NCBI RefSeq assembly: GCF_014201335.1
Contig: NZ_JACHEB010000004.1
Location: forward strand, 310,001-374,000
Length of the DNA stretch: 64,000 bases
Source: Tunturiibacter gelidiferens
Lineage (GTDB): Bacteria; Acidobacteriota; Terriglobia; Terriglobales; Acidobacteriaceae
Direction: 5' to 3'
Made by a program: the position numbers and the translations under genes. Shown one piece after another: positions 8,846-17,659 of the stretch (its first letter is position 1; each line of letters begins with the position of its first letter). The notes beneath the pieces are model-generated. The model had not been told where the DNA came from. It saw nothing but the letters and a program-made list of their open reading frames with translations, and did not search any database.

Positions 8846-9514
8846 ATGGACCAGGATAAAAAACCGTCGGTTCTGTTCGTCTATTACAGCTTTACGCGCC
8901 AAACCCACAGAGTCGTCGAAGCCATGGCCGGGGCGTTGCGCGATCGAAATGTTGAGGTCACTGTGGCACAGATTGAATTTACAGATCGCCGCTACGCACA
9001 TCGGTTCGATAAATTCCCCATGCCTGACCCTTACCTCGACGTCTTTAAAATGATACCGGCCACACTCCGCCGGGCGACAGGGTCCATCCGTATTCCGGAC
9101 GGAACCACGGAGCGGGAGTACGATCTTGTCTGCATCGGTTCACCCACATGGTGGATGTCCATGAGCGTACCGGTCCGCTCGTTTTTGGAGTCCGATGCGG
9201 CAGCCAGGGTCCTGGCGGGAAAACCATTCGCCATAGCGGTTCTATGTCGACGCTATTGGCGGCACAACTTCAATAGTGTAAAAAGATTGGCAACTAAGCG
9301 CGGCGGTCTGTTTAAAGGCGGCATCCACTTTGTCTATCAAGGTGGCCAGGTACGGTCGATGCTTTCGCTTCTCAGTTATTTCGGATCGGGCGAGTATCGG
9401 TCTCGATATTTAGGCGTGAAGATCAAGCCAACGAATCTTCGGGAGTTCCAGCTTGAAGACGCCAGGGCTTTCGCGAACGAGTTGGCAAGCCAGTTGTTCG
9501 TTACTGCTTCCTAG
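8846..9514 (+). CDS. Flavodoxin-like fold protein (222 aa)
   Basis: The ATG at 8846 is chosen over a TTG at 8801 because GGAAGGA lies five bases before it. The N-terminus SVLFVYYSFTRQTHRVVEA is the FMN phosphate-binding loop of flavodoxin-like proteins, and YDLVCIGSPTWWMSMSVPV matches the second flavin loop. The C-terminal half carries extra helices. Such proteins are electron carriers or NAD(P)H:quinone reductases. It lies between the sulfatase and the peroxidase genes in the same direction with short spacers, so it may supply electrons in this cluster; that link is inference. Confidence 0.8.
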   Translation: MDQDKKPSVLFVYYSFTRQTHRVVEAMAGALRDRNVEVTVAQIEFTDRRYAHRFDKFPMPDPYLDVFKMIPATLRRATGSIRIPDGTTEREYDLVCIGSPTWWMSMSVPVRSFLESDAAARVLAGKPFAIAVLCRRYWRHNFNSVKRLATKRGGLFKGGIHFVYQGGQVRSMLSLLSYFGSGEYRSRYLGVKIKPTNLREFQLEDARAFANELASQLFVTAS

Positions 9515-9585
9515 CGGCGGTCACCCGCTTTCTCGGGAATCAGACAGGCAAGAACATGATGCACATCAGAAATGGAGATCAAGCG

Positions 9586-10446
9586 ATGAGTCAGAACCAC
9601 TTCACCCTCAGCTTTCCCCTAAAGTCGCCTGCAGATGCGAAAGCTGTGTCAGAAGAGTTGCCGCCGTTGATGACGGATCTGTTCAAAGTTGAAGATGCGA
9701 TCGGCACTGTCCACTATTCGCGCTTCACGGTACTTAGAGACAGGCTTTTTTTTCTCGGCGACTTCGACGGCGAATTCGGTCAGCTCATGACGGATTTCGC
9801 CACGCACTCGGGTTCTTTATTCGATACGATCTTCCAGCATGTATCGAATCCTCCACCTAGTCCAGTCTCCGCTAATTCAAATGCGTTTGTTGAATGGGCC
9901 GCAGAACACCTTCTCGGTGCTGCAACGCTCTTCAGCGCGTATCCAGATGCGACCGTCAAGGAGATTAAAGCCTTGGCGTCGGACGCTGCTGTCGAAGCGG
10001 CTGGAGTAATCAACCCATTTCTGTTGATCCTTCCCATCAAGTCGAAGCTTGCCTACGTGGAGGTAGAGTTGCTCCTGCGTGCGAGATCGCACAAGACCCA
10101 AAAGGATCTCGCCGCCGTTGGTACACCTCACTTCGCCCAATTCGTTCCTTTAGGGAACCTCGAGGTAGGTTTCTTTACCGTATACGACGGCTCCTTTGAC
10201 ACATACATCGCCGATTTCACTAAATTTATAGGACCCGTCTTCGATCTCGTATTCAAATTCACCAAAGACCCACCACCGTCTCCGTGCAGAAAGTATGTTC
10301 AGGAATTCATTGACTTTGGGAAAGGGATTAATCTCAATCCTATTGGGTTTTACAAAGCCTATCCTGGGCTCAGCGTGCAAGATATTCATGCTCTGGTTGC
10401 GGATAGACAGAGCGATCCAACGGCTAAAGTCGGCACTACACATTAA
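9586..10446 (+). CDS. Internally duplicated protein of unknown function (286 aa)
   Basis: The ATG at 9586 has GGAG eight bases upstream; an earlier ATG at 9556 lacks this. The protein consists of two related halves. Each has a beta-rich stretch (VHYSRFTVLRDRLFFLGDFD in one, FVPLGNLEVGFFTVYDGSFD in the other), then a PPPSP motif and a helix ending in a similar phrase (FSAYPDATVKEIKALASD and YKAYPGLSVQDIHALVAD). There is no signal peptide and no known catalytic motif. The gene ends 11 bases before the DyP peroxidase start, so the two are almost certainly cotranscribed. It could be a partner of the peroxidase or a ferredoxin-like dimeric barrel protein; the family is not recognised. Confidence 0.75.
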   Translation: MSQNHFTLSFPLKSPADAKAVSEELPPLMTDLFKVEDAIGTVHYSRFTVLRDRLFFLGDFDGEFGQLMTDFATHSGSLFDTIFQHVSNPPPSPVSANSNAFVEWAAEHLLGAATLFSAYPDATVKEIKALASDAAVEAAGVINPFLLILPIKSKLAYVEVELLLRARSHKTQKDLAAVGTPHFAQFVPLGNLEVGFFTVYDGSFDTYIADFTKFIGPVFDLVFKFTKDPPPSPCRKYVQEFIDFGKGINLNPIGFYKAYPGLSVQDIHALVADRQSDPTAKVGTTH

Positions 10447-10457
10447 AGAAGGACACT

Positions 10458-11999
10458 ATGGACAATCCTGTGCACACGAAAGCGGGAGGCGGCTTCCTGC
10501 ATAATCTCTTTGCGAAAAACGAGGAGAAGAACCATGCCGTTCCACCTGCGTCCGCGCTGAATCTTCCCGATGTCCAGGGACTTATCCTGCGCGGCTATCG
10601 AATGCCAATGGTGAGGCACTTTTTGTTGGAGGTCGGCGATCCGGCTGCTGCACGTAAACTGTTTGGCCGCTTCATCAGTGGCGACGAGTCGGACGCGCCA
10701 CAGATCACAACCGCGCGGGACTGGCATATAGGCTTTGAACCGGGACCACAGGACGATCCTGAAGAAAAACCTCGTCGCAAACCCGACTACTGCCTCAACG
10801 TCGGAATAACGTGGCCGGGAATGATTGCCTTGGAGATCAGAGACAGAGTGCCAACACTCTCCTTCAAATCCTTCGGAGCATTCACTGCCGGTGCCGCTCA
10901 ACGTGCCGCGCTGGTAGGTGACATTGGGCCAAGCGCTCCAGAGCACTGGGTCGGAGGCTTTGGTACAGGCACGGATCATGTTCTCGTCACCCTTCACGCC
11001 ATCAGTCCCGAAGCGATGGCCACCTACAGCGACCAGCTCGCCGCCCTATTTTCAAAAGGTGATGCCTTCAGGGAGGTATGGCGGCAGGACGGCGCGGCAT
11101 TGATGGAGATGAAAGACGGTCAACCTGTCCCTACTGCCAAGGTGCACTTCGGCTATACCGACGGAATCAGTATGACCACCATTCGCGGCGGTCCTGAACG
11201 ATACTCTCTTGACCATCAGCAGCCCTGCGAACCTTGGCTGTTTGTGCTGATGAACGAATCTGAAAATTACTTCGTGCCGGAGCCGCACGAACTTGGATTG
11301 AACGGCAGTTTTGCGGTGTTCAAGATGATCGAGACAGACGTGGTCGGCTTCGAGGAATTCTTGCAATCAAATAAGGAAAAGATTGATCCGGAGCTCCTCG
11401 CCGCCAAGATGTGCGGCAGGTGGCGCAACGGGGTGCCGCTTGCGCTGTCACCCGACACGGACAGACCTCCTGAAGGCATCGCTGCGGATCAATTTAATAA
11501 CTTCGAATATGTGAACCCCGATGGTTCGGGAGACCCCAAAGGGCTGCACTGCCCTATTGGCGCACATATGCGACGAATCAATCCCCGCGGCCAGCCGGTC
11601 ACAGGCCAAGGCCAGCCGGGCGGCAGCAATAATACTCACCGGCTAATTCGTCGTGGTCTGCCCTACGGACCGATGTTCGACCCCTCTCAGCCATACGACG
11701 GCATCAAGCGCGGACTGCTCGGATATTTCATTAACTCCAACATTGAGAACCAATATGAGTTTGTGCTTGGCGAATGGGTTAACAAAGCGGAGTTTGCCGG
11801 GTCGGTGCGGCTGAATCCCAAGTCGAAAGACCCCATGGTTGGGACTCAAGACCCGGAGGAGAGCATCTTCGTTATCCCTCAGAAAAACGGCTTGCCTCCG
11901 ATCAAAGTGACGGGGCTTTCAACCTTCGTTTCGACCAAGGCTGCAGCATATTGCTTTCTCCCCAGCGTCACCGCCCTCAAGTTCATATCCAGTTTGTAA
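10458..11999 (+). CDS. Dyp-type haem peroxidase (513 aa)
   Basis: The protein has the DyP hallmark GXXDG as HFGYTDGIS (about residue 232), where the Asp acts as acid-base catalyst. HCPIGAHMRRINPR (about residue 355) carries the likely proximal haem His. The end with FVSTKAAAYCFLPS is typical of the long DyP subclass. These enzymes oxidise dyes, phenols and lignin-like compounds with hydrogen peroxide. No signal peptide or Tat motif is seen, so it is probably cytoplasmic. AAGGA precedes the start. The neighbours (flavodoxin, duplicated protein, catalase-like protein) suggest a peroxide or aromatic-oxidation module. Confidence 0.9.
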   Translation: MDNPVHTKAGGGFLHNLFAKNEEKNHAVPPASALNLPDVQGLILRGYRMPMVRHFLLEVGDPAAARKLFGRFISGDESDAPQITTARDWHIGFEPGPQDDPEEKPRRKPDYCLNVGITWPGMIALEIRDRVPTLSFKSFGAFTAGAAQRAALVGDIGPSAPEHWVGGFGTGTDHVLVTLHAISPEAMATYSDQLAALFSKGDAFREVWRQDGAALMEMKDGQPVPTAKVHFGYTDGISMTTIRGGPERYSLDHQQPCEPWLFVLMNESENYFVPEPHELGLNGSFAVFKMIETDVVGFEEFLQSNKEKIDPELLAAKMCGRWRNGVPLALSPDTDRPPEGIAADQFNNFEYVNPDGSGDPKGLHCPIGAHMRRINPRGQPVTGQGQPGGSNNTHRLIRRGLPYGPMFDPSQPYDGIKRGLLGYFINSNIENQYEFVLGEWVNKAEFAGSVRLNPKSKDPMVGTQDPEESIFVIPQKNGLPPIKVTGLSTFVSTKAAAYCFLPSVTALKFISSL

Positions 12000-12064
12000 G
12001 GTTCACCGGTTACTTTTCTAAAAAAGGGCGAGGACACCGCGGTGGTTTGCGAAAGGAGATGTCA

Positions 12065-13150
12065 ATGTTGTTCTTAACCAGATGTTTCGGAGTGACAGGC
12101 AGCGACGCTGAGCGCGATCCTGGTGAAGAACAGGCGATCATCGACGAGATCACTCAAAGAGTTCTCTCACTGCAGGCAAAGTCCGCGGCCCAACAAAATC
12201 GACCGCTCGGTCGAGGAACTCATCCAAAAGGTATCTGCGTAGGTGCTGAGTTTGAAGTGTTGGACCATGCCCTAGGAAATGAGCCTGCTTTAGCTGCACG
12301 GCTTGCGAAAGGCATCTTTGCAAAGCCCGGTGTGTATCCCGCCATTGTACGTTTCGGAAACGCTGATCCCAAGATCAACTCCGATTTCAAGCCTGACGTT
12401 CGGTCGCTATCGTTTTCGGTCGACCTTACGCAGGGTGGCACAGCTCTTTCCACGACCGCCGGCCGTCAAGATTTTTCACTACAAAACGCGCGTCCGTTGC
12501 CCATCAATGACTCAAAAGCATTTCTTGCGGTCATGAAGGTACTGACGGCATCGAACCCGGGCGTTGGCCTATGGTCTCTCTCGCTCAAGGACAAGCTGAG
12601 AGCATTGAGGGCGATTATGTTGGCACAAATACAATCGCACCAAGCCATCAAGGCATACCAACAACTTCGCTATTGGAGCAACGTGCCGTTTCGCCACGGA
12701 CCGATTGACGTTGTGGAATATTCGGCGACACCATCTCAAACCAACTCAGCGAATCCCTTACAGAAGAGCAATCCGAAAGCTCTCCAGGACGAGCTTATTC
12801 GTCATCTAAAGGAAGATAGCAACATGAGTAGCTTCGATTTTGGGGTTCAATTTCTCGATTCCCAAAGGATGACCTACTGGGGCAAGCGTTATGACGCAAA
12901 CTTCTGGATTGAGAATGCAAGCCTGGTGTGGAATGAATCTGAGGCTCCTTTCCATAGAGTCGCAAGGCTTACTCTCATCCCCAACTCGCAACTTCCTCAG
13001 GCTGCAAGCCACGCGACATACTTCGATGTGACAGGACACTCAACTTCGGATAGCCGCCCAGTCGGGAGCATTAATCGCGCTCGTTGGCGTGCTGAGGCTG
13101 CGAGCAAGGAAGCCCGCTGGCGGGCGGCCGGCACAGGAAGTCAAAATTGA
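12065..13150 (+). CDS. Catalase-like haem protein (361 aa)
   Basis: The ATG at 12065 lies six bases after AGGAG; the ATG at 12059 abuts that site and is less likely. The sequence follows a reduced catalase fold: AIVRFGNADPKINSDFKPDV corresponds to the catalase barrel with its haem-side Arg, DVRSLSFSVDL to the next strand, and DFSLQNARPLPINDSKAF to the distal Asn region. It lacks most catalase C-terminal domains, like other catalase-related peroxidases (SrpA type). It closes the gene cluster and may remove peroxide or use it on organic substrates. The C-terminus is rich in Arg and Ala. Confidence 0.75.
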   Translation: MLFLTRCFGVTGSDAERDPGEEQAIIDEITQRVLSLQAKSAAQQNRPLGRGTHPKGICVGAEFEVLDHALGNEPALAARLAKGIFAKPGVYPAIVRFGNADPKINSDFKPDVRSLSFSVDLTQGGTALSTTAGRQDFSLQNARPLPINDSKAFLAVMKVLTASNPGVGLWSLSLKDKLRALRAIMLAQIQSHQAIKAYQQLRYWSNVPFRHGPIDVVEYSATPSQTNSANPLQKSNPKALQDELIRHLKEDSNMSSFDFGVQFLDSQRMTYWGKRYDANFWIENASLVWNESEAPFHRVARLTLIPNSQLPQAASHATYFDVTGHSTSDSRPVGSINRARWRAEAASKEARWRAAGTGSQN

Positions 13151-13321
13151 AGGTAAATGGTGCTTTCGTTACGGCACAATGGGGACGATGAAGAGGGTCA
13201 CGAGCACATGGAAGCAAATGAGATCCGTTGCGCACATATTCAGGAAATCATCGCAATATTCCGCCGATGAGACATACACGGAGATAAACCATCTCTTGGT
13301 GATGTTGTAACGCTTCTAATT

Positions 13322-13618
13322 TCAGTTGGGTTTACAGGCTGCGTTGTTCTTAGTCTTAGCGCACGTCGTGCCGCCGGGGCCTTGAGCTACGCCTGTTCCG
13401 TTTTTCGTTTTGGCTGTACCGCCTGTAGTCGTTTTTGTGGTCGTTACACCGTTCTGATTTTTCTGAGCCACCGCAGCCTTACCGGTGTTTGGGTTGGCAG
13501 CCGCCGCCGTCGTGCCGTCGCTGCAAACGGTCTTGCCACGCGCATTTTTGACGCACTGTGCGTTCGCAGATAGACCCAGTGCGAGACAAATCGACATCGT
13601 CACCAAAACAGATTTCAT
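13322..13618 (-). CDS. Small secreted Thr/Gly/Lys-rich protein (98 aa)
   Basis: A clear signal peptide (MKSVLVTMSICLALGLSANA) is followed by a mature part of about 77 residues rich in Thr, Gly, Lys and Asn. Cys residues sit in pairs near both ends (CVKNARGKTVC and CAKTKNNAAC). GGAG precedes the ATG. No enzyme motif is seen. The two Cys pairs and low complexity suggest a disulfide-linked periplasmic or cell-surface peptide. It is transcribed away from the operator pair at 13871-13906. Confidence 0.7.
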   Translation of the reverse strand: MKSVLVTMSICLALGLSANAQCVKNARGKTVCSDGTTAAAANPNTGKAAVAQKNQNGVTTTKTTTGGTAKTKNGTGVAQGPGGTTCAKTKNNAACKPN

Positions 13619-13870
13619 TTCCGTTCTCCAGGAAGACGATTGACCTCTCGATCAGAATCTAGCCGAGTCGTCTGATCAGAGGCTATACCAACCTAGACCC
13701 GCGCGATATCAATGAAAGACATTTATCGGTTTGCACGTCGATTCGAGATTCGGGCCGAGCGCCGACCGTCTTACTGTAAGCGAAGCACTTTATCCAAGTT
13801 CATGCCAAGTCACTTCAGCACACGGGAAGTATTATCTGAAGCGGCTGCCCGGTTCCGACCTCGTCACAGC

Positions 13871-13906
13871 CTCCGACCCCTCGGAGTCTCCTCCGACAGG
13901 TCGGAG
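13871..13906. promoter_or_regulatory. Second tandem palindrome pair, putative operator
   Basis: CTCCGA-CCCC-TCGGAG (13871-13886) and CTCCGAC-AG-GTCGGAG (13891-13906) have centres 20 bp apart. The second site is base-for-base identical to 5812-5827. The pair lies in the 600-base spacer between two divergent genes for small secreted proteins; nothing else is recognised in that spacer. The repeated design points to one regulator acting at both loci. Confidence 0.65.
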
Positions 13907-14217
13907 CTTAGGCAACGGAGATGGTGTTCGCGCATATCCCGCATTTCGGTAACTCCATATGTTGCAGCGGCTAAGCCGTGCAACGCGAATGGGAGTCGGA
14001 TTGGCTTACTGATTGCTTCTACCTGTGGCATGTTCCGGATAAGTCTGAGAATGATCACTCAACCTAGTCGAGGTCACCGTCGACATATTCGCGAAGCGCC
14101 CTAGCGGTCCTCCGGTCAGCCTAAAGAATTCTAGCTGCACACCACACCGATCCCATTGGCGAACCAAAGCACAGTGGTCAAACAATTAGTTACTAGAGCG
14201 AGTTAGAGAGGAAAGAA

Positions 14218-14523
14218 ATGAAAGAAAAATTGATTTTCATGCCATTAATTTGTCTACTCTTTACGTGTGCCGTTCGGATAGAAGGACGGGCTCAAGACCA
14301 GCACCCCATTCTGGATCAGGTTGCAAACAAGGTTATTGCGAAATACCAGAATTCTACGTGCCAACAATTGTGGGTGCAGAAGGAGCAAAAGGCGCCCCCG
14401 ACACCGGCAGAACAACGCGCAATTCAGTTTCTTAAGAGTGATCCGCAGATGCGGACGATATTTATTAACAAAGTTGCAGCTCCGATTGCCAACAAGATGT
14501 TCGAGTGCGGAATGATTCCGTAA
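14218..14523 (+). CDS. Small secreted protein (101 aa)
   Basis: GAGAGAGGAAAG stands just upstream of the ATG. The N-terminus is a signal peptide (IFMPLICLLFTCAVRIEGRA), followed by an all-helical mature domain with two Cys residues that could form a disulfide (STCQQLW and MFECGMIP). No family recognised. The next gene starts 44 bases downstream in the same direction, so it is probably part of a three-gene run of secreted proteins. Confidence 0.7.
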   Translation: MKEKLIFMPLICLLFTCAVRIEGRAQDQHPILDQVANKVIAKYQNSTCQQLWVQKEQKAPPTPAEQRAIQFLKSDPQMRTIFINKVAAPIANKMFECGMIP

Positions 14524-14567
14524 CACAACCGCTTCGGCCTTCGCACACAGACTCTAGAGGGGACAGT

Positions 14568-15461
14568 ATGACCACGTTATCACTCAGCCGTTCAATTCGG
14601 CTTGTTTTCGCATTTGGCGTGGTAGCCGTAACGACGCGCATCGCGGATGCCCAGGCTCTACGCAATTTGGCGCTTCAGTCCGCTACAGATAGCGTATCGC
14701 CACCCCCGTTGTCCTCAAAGGCACAAACAACACCGTCACTCGAACCCAAGGCGCTCGACATTCTGAAGGCTGCCAGCGCCCGACTTGCTGCGGCCCACTC
14801 AATGTCATTCACTGCGATCGTGACTTATGAAAACCCGAGTCGCTTAGGATTTCCCCTGGCTTATGGCACCAAATCGGAGGTACTTCTTCAGCGCCCTGAC
14901 AAGCTTCGCGTGTTGACCCTCTTTGACGGCCCTGCTTCAGAGTTCTATTACAACGGCAAGACGATGATGGCTTTTGCACCGAAAGAGAACCTTGTCGCCG
15001 TCGCTGCAGCGCCGGCCACGGTGGACGCAATGCTCGAGACGGCATACCATTCCGCCGCTGTCTACTTTCCGTTCGATGACGTGATCGTGACGGACCCGTA
15101 CAAGGACATCGCGCAGGGCCTGAGTGTGGCGTTCTACGTTGGGCAGTCCCACATTGTGGGCGGGACAACCACGGACATTGTCGCCTACGACAGTGGAGGA
15201 GTCTTTATCGAAGCGTGGATCGGGGCCGAAGATAAATTGCCGCGACTGCTGCGCGCAATCTATGATGATGATCCGTTGCATTTGCGACATGTGCTTGTGT
15301 TCAGCGACTGGAAGCTTGATGTGACTGTCCCAAATGACGCATTCAGCAGTTCGACGGCCGCAAGTGCCAAACGCATTCCGTTCGCCAGTCCGAACATATT
15401 GCCGGGCAGCCCGAGCTCAAATAATGCCGTTAAGCCCGTGACTGCACCGACAAATCCGTAA
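14568..15461 (+). CDS. DUF2092-like periplasmic protein (297 aa)
   Basis: The start at 14568 has GAGGGG upstream and leads directly into a signal peptide (IRLVFAFGVVAVTTRIADAQ). The mature part resembles DUF2092 proteins, a LolA-like beta fold: ALDILKAASARLAAAHSMSF, then LLQRPDKLRVLTLFDGPASE and FYYNGKTMMAFAPKENL. Such proteins are thought to bind hydrophobic ligands in the periplasm. The gene lies 15 bases before a repetitive secreted protein. My impression is that this pairing is common in acidobacteria and other soil bacteria. Confidence 0.75.
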   Translation: MTTLSLSRSIRLVFAFGVVAVTTRIADAQALRNLALQSATDSVSPPPLSSKAQTTPSLEPKALDILKAASARLAAAHSMSFTAIVTYENPSRLGFPLAYGTKSEVLLQRPDKLRVLTLFDGPASEFYYNGKTMMAFAPKENLVAVAAAPATVDAMLETAYHSAAVYFPFDDVIVTDPYKDIAQGLSVAFYVGQSHIVGGTTTDIVAYDSGGVFIEAWIGAEDKLPRLLRAIYDDDPLHLRHVLVFSDWKLDVTVPNDAFSSSTAASAKRIPFASPNILPGSPSSNNAVKPVTAPTNP

Positions 15462-15476
15462 GGCAGGAGCGACTTC

Positions 15477-16358
15477 ATGAAGAACCTAATAGCAGGTCTA
15501 TTATGCGCAACGATCACCTTGATGCCATGTGAGCCAGCTTTTGCCTGGGCTCATGCGAATGCATATGGCAGTGGCTCAACTGCACATGCTGGGGATACAA
15601 CGACCCGCACAAGTGGATACGGCGGAGAGGCGACTCATACAGCCGGACAGGGCACCTCGTACCAAAACAAAGAAGGCGACTCTGCATATCATGCCGAAGG
15701 GTCAGGCACAACGAGTGGGAGCAACGCTTACGGTGGCAGCGCAACTCACTATGCTGGGCAGGGAACGACTGCGTCAAATGGTTATGGCGGCAGCGCATAT
15801 CATGCCGAGGGGTCTGGTACTACGACTGCCACGAATGGTTATGGTGGCTCGGCAACGCACTATGCTGGCGTTGGAACTGTGGGGACCACCTCGTCGGGTT
15901 CAACTGTATACGCAAGTGATCATTATTATGGGGGGTCGACCGCGGCGTACCATCCGCCGGTAGTCGTCAACTCTTACTCGACTGGTTGCTACAACTGCGG
16001 CGGCTGGTCAACCGCTGGTGCAGTAGCCGTTGGAGTGGCTGTCGGTGCAGTTGCTGGAGCGGCGGTCGCTTCTGCAAATTCCAGTGCGGCAGCATCCAAC
16101 GCTTATGCCGCCGGCGTGGCGACAGGCGCGACAGTTGCTTCGGCGAACAACGCCGCTGCGACGAGCAATGCCTACAACGCTGGTGTTGCGGCAGGAGCCG
16201 CAAACGCTTATTCAATGGGAGAGATCGTTGCGGCAGCGCCAACTGGTTGCGCAACGCCCAATGTAGGTGGTAACACCTACTACCTATGTGGCAATACATG
16301 GCTACAACCAGCCTACGGCGCAAACGGTGTCTACTATCGCGTGGTTTCCGCTCCATAA
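15477..16358 (+). CDS. Secreted repetitive Gly/Ala/Tyr-rich protein (293 aa)
   Basis: A signal peptide with Cys (LLCATITLMPCEPAFA) precedes several copies of a module of about 25 residues, YGGSATHYAGQGT or YGGSAYHAEGSGT, between about residues 45 and 130. A central alanine/glycine-rich hydrophobic helix (AVGVAVGAVAGAAVA) and Ala-rich repeats follow, then a short Cys-containing C-terminal domain (GNTYYLCGNTWLQPAYG). The modules suggest a surface or matrix protein. GGAG lies nine bases before the start, and the gene is closely linked to the DUF2092-like gene. Confidence 0.75.
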   Translation: MKNLIAGLLCATITLMPCEPAFAWAHANAYGSGSTAHAGDTTTRTSGYGGEATHTAGQGTSYQNKEGDSAYHAEGSGTTSGSNAYGGSATHYAGQGTTASNGYGGSAYHAEGSGTTTATNGYGGSATHYAGVGTVGTTSSGSTVYASDHYYGGSTAAYHPPVVVNSYSTGCYNCGGWSTAGAVAVGVAVGAVAGAAVASANSSAAASNAYAAGVATGATVASANNAAATSNAYNAGVAAGAANAYSMGEIVAAAPTGCATPNVGGNTYYLCGNTWLQPAYGANGVYYRVVSAP

Positions 16359-16691
16359 ATTGAGACTCGCGCCGAGCCCCGCAATCTGGTCATCTAGACG
16401 GGCATGCTCAGCCTCAGAGACTGCGCATCGTAACCGGCTTGTCGCAAACTGATTTTTGGGAACACGAACCGCATTGAAGGCGAGTCGGTCGGGGAATTTG
16501 AATCCCCAACGCTTCTCGATTATCTGACGCTCACCATCCTTAACACAGATGCAGGCTGAATCGAGCCCGGAGCGCATTCGACATTCGGGCCGAAGTAATG
16601 ATCTTCAAGCGTAGCGGAGACATGGAGCGCCTCAGCGATCTCTGTTTCTGTCCAGCTTCGTATCGTCCGCACATTGCTCTCACCAGTAATA
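16359..16691. other. Spacer with decayed minus-strand frames
   Basis: Two minus-strand frames join across about 16540: one ends after a helix-like TETEIAEALHV segment, the other continues with IIEKRWGFKFPDRLAFNAV. The first overlaps the Ku stop. The pattern looks like a broken gene, but I cannot name a family and see no promoter or RNA signal. Confidence 0.3.
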
Positions 16692-17528
16692 CTAGGCAAC
16701 TTTTCTCTTCTTACGTGCAACCTTTGAGGTCGCCTTTGTGGGTTTATCTTTAGCCAGACTGCTCCGAAGCGCGTCCATAATGTTGACCACCTTAGTCTTG
16801 GTCGTCACCGGTTCTGGCTCGGGAAGTGACCTCCCTTTCCGTTTTGCATCGACCAATTTCTTGACGGCTGACTCATAGTCGTTTTGATATGCGGACAAAT
16901 CGAACTTTGATGTGCTTTTGGCGATCAGCTGTTTTGCCAGTGCAAGTTCATCGGCATCTACAGAAGCTTCCTTCACGCCTGAAAGGGTTAATTTGGGGTC
17001 ACGCAATTCATCATCATAGCGAAGCATGTAGAGCATAAGCCCCTTTTGTTTAGGATCAAGCGGGGCGGCTATAGCCACCAGATGCTCACGTCCGCTGAAG
17101 GCAATTTCTCCGATGCCCAAGGTGTCTGTTTGAGCAAGAGCCTTTCGCATAATGCTCAGGGCCTTCGCCTGAACTTCATCCTTAGGTGTGACGAAGTAGG
17201 GTCGATCATAAAGAGCAGAAGAGATCTCGTCGGCTTTGACAAACTGCTTTATCTGCATTGTGGTCGCGGTTGGGATACGCAGGGCCTTCAGTTCATCAGG
17301 GTCTATTTCGATGTACTTGTCTTTCGCGTACTCAAACCCTTTGACGATGTCAGCCTTCTCAACTTCACCACTCTCATCAATGATCTGATGGTGGACGCGC
17401 TTATGCGTCTTGCGGTCAATCTGGTGAAATTCGACCTGTCGTCCAGGATTGGTGGCAGGAAAGATATTGACCGAGATGGAAACAAGAGAAATCTGAATCG
17501 ATCCAGACCATGTGGGACGAGTTGGCAT
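16692..17528 (-). CDS. ku: Ku protein, non-homologous end joining
   Basis: The ATG at 17528 has AGGAG five bases upstream and gives MPTRPTWSGSIQISLVSISV, the usual bacterial Ku start. The core beta-barrel is intact (VEFHQIDRKTHKRVHHQII, VKGFEYAKDKYIEID, FVTPKDEVQAKAL). The C-terminus is a Lys-rich tail (KATSKVARKKRKVA) like those that bind DNA ends. Ku forms a homodimer on double-strand breaks and recruits LigD. No ligD is in the window, so the partner must be elsewhere. Length of 278 residues is normal. Confidence 0.95.
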   Translation of the reverse strand: MPTRPTWSGSIQISLVSISVNIFPATNPGRQVEFHQIDRKTHKRVHHQIIDESGEVEKADIVKGFEYAKDKYIEIDPDELKALRIPTATTMQIKQFVKADEISSALYDRPYFVTPKDEVQAKALSIMRKALAQTDTLGIGEIAFSGREHLVAIAAPLDPKQKGLMLYMLRYDDELRDPKLTLSGVKEASVDADELALAKQLIAKSTSKFDLSAYQNDYESAVKKLVDAKRKGRSLPEPEPVTTKTKVVNIMDALRSSLAKDKPTKATSKVARKKRKVA

Positions 17529-17659
17529 CGCATCTCCTAGCAAATAGTTGAGAATATGATGCGGAGAGTTAAGCCCGCGTCACACGGACTGATCCCCCAT
17601 CAATTCCTCAATGCGCTCCACAGCAGCCTGCCAGCTTGCATGATGCTCGTTGCTTACGG

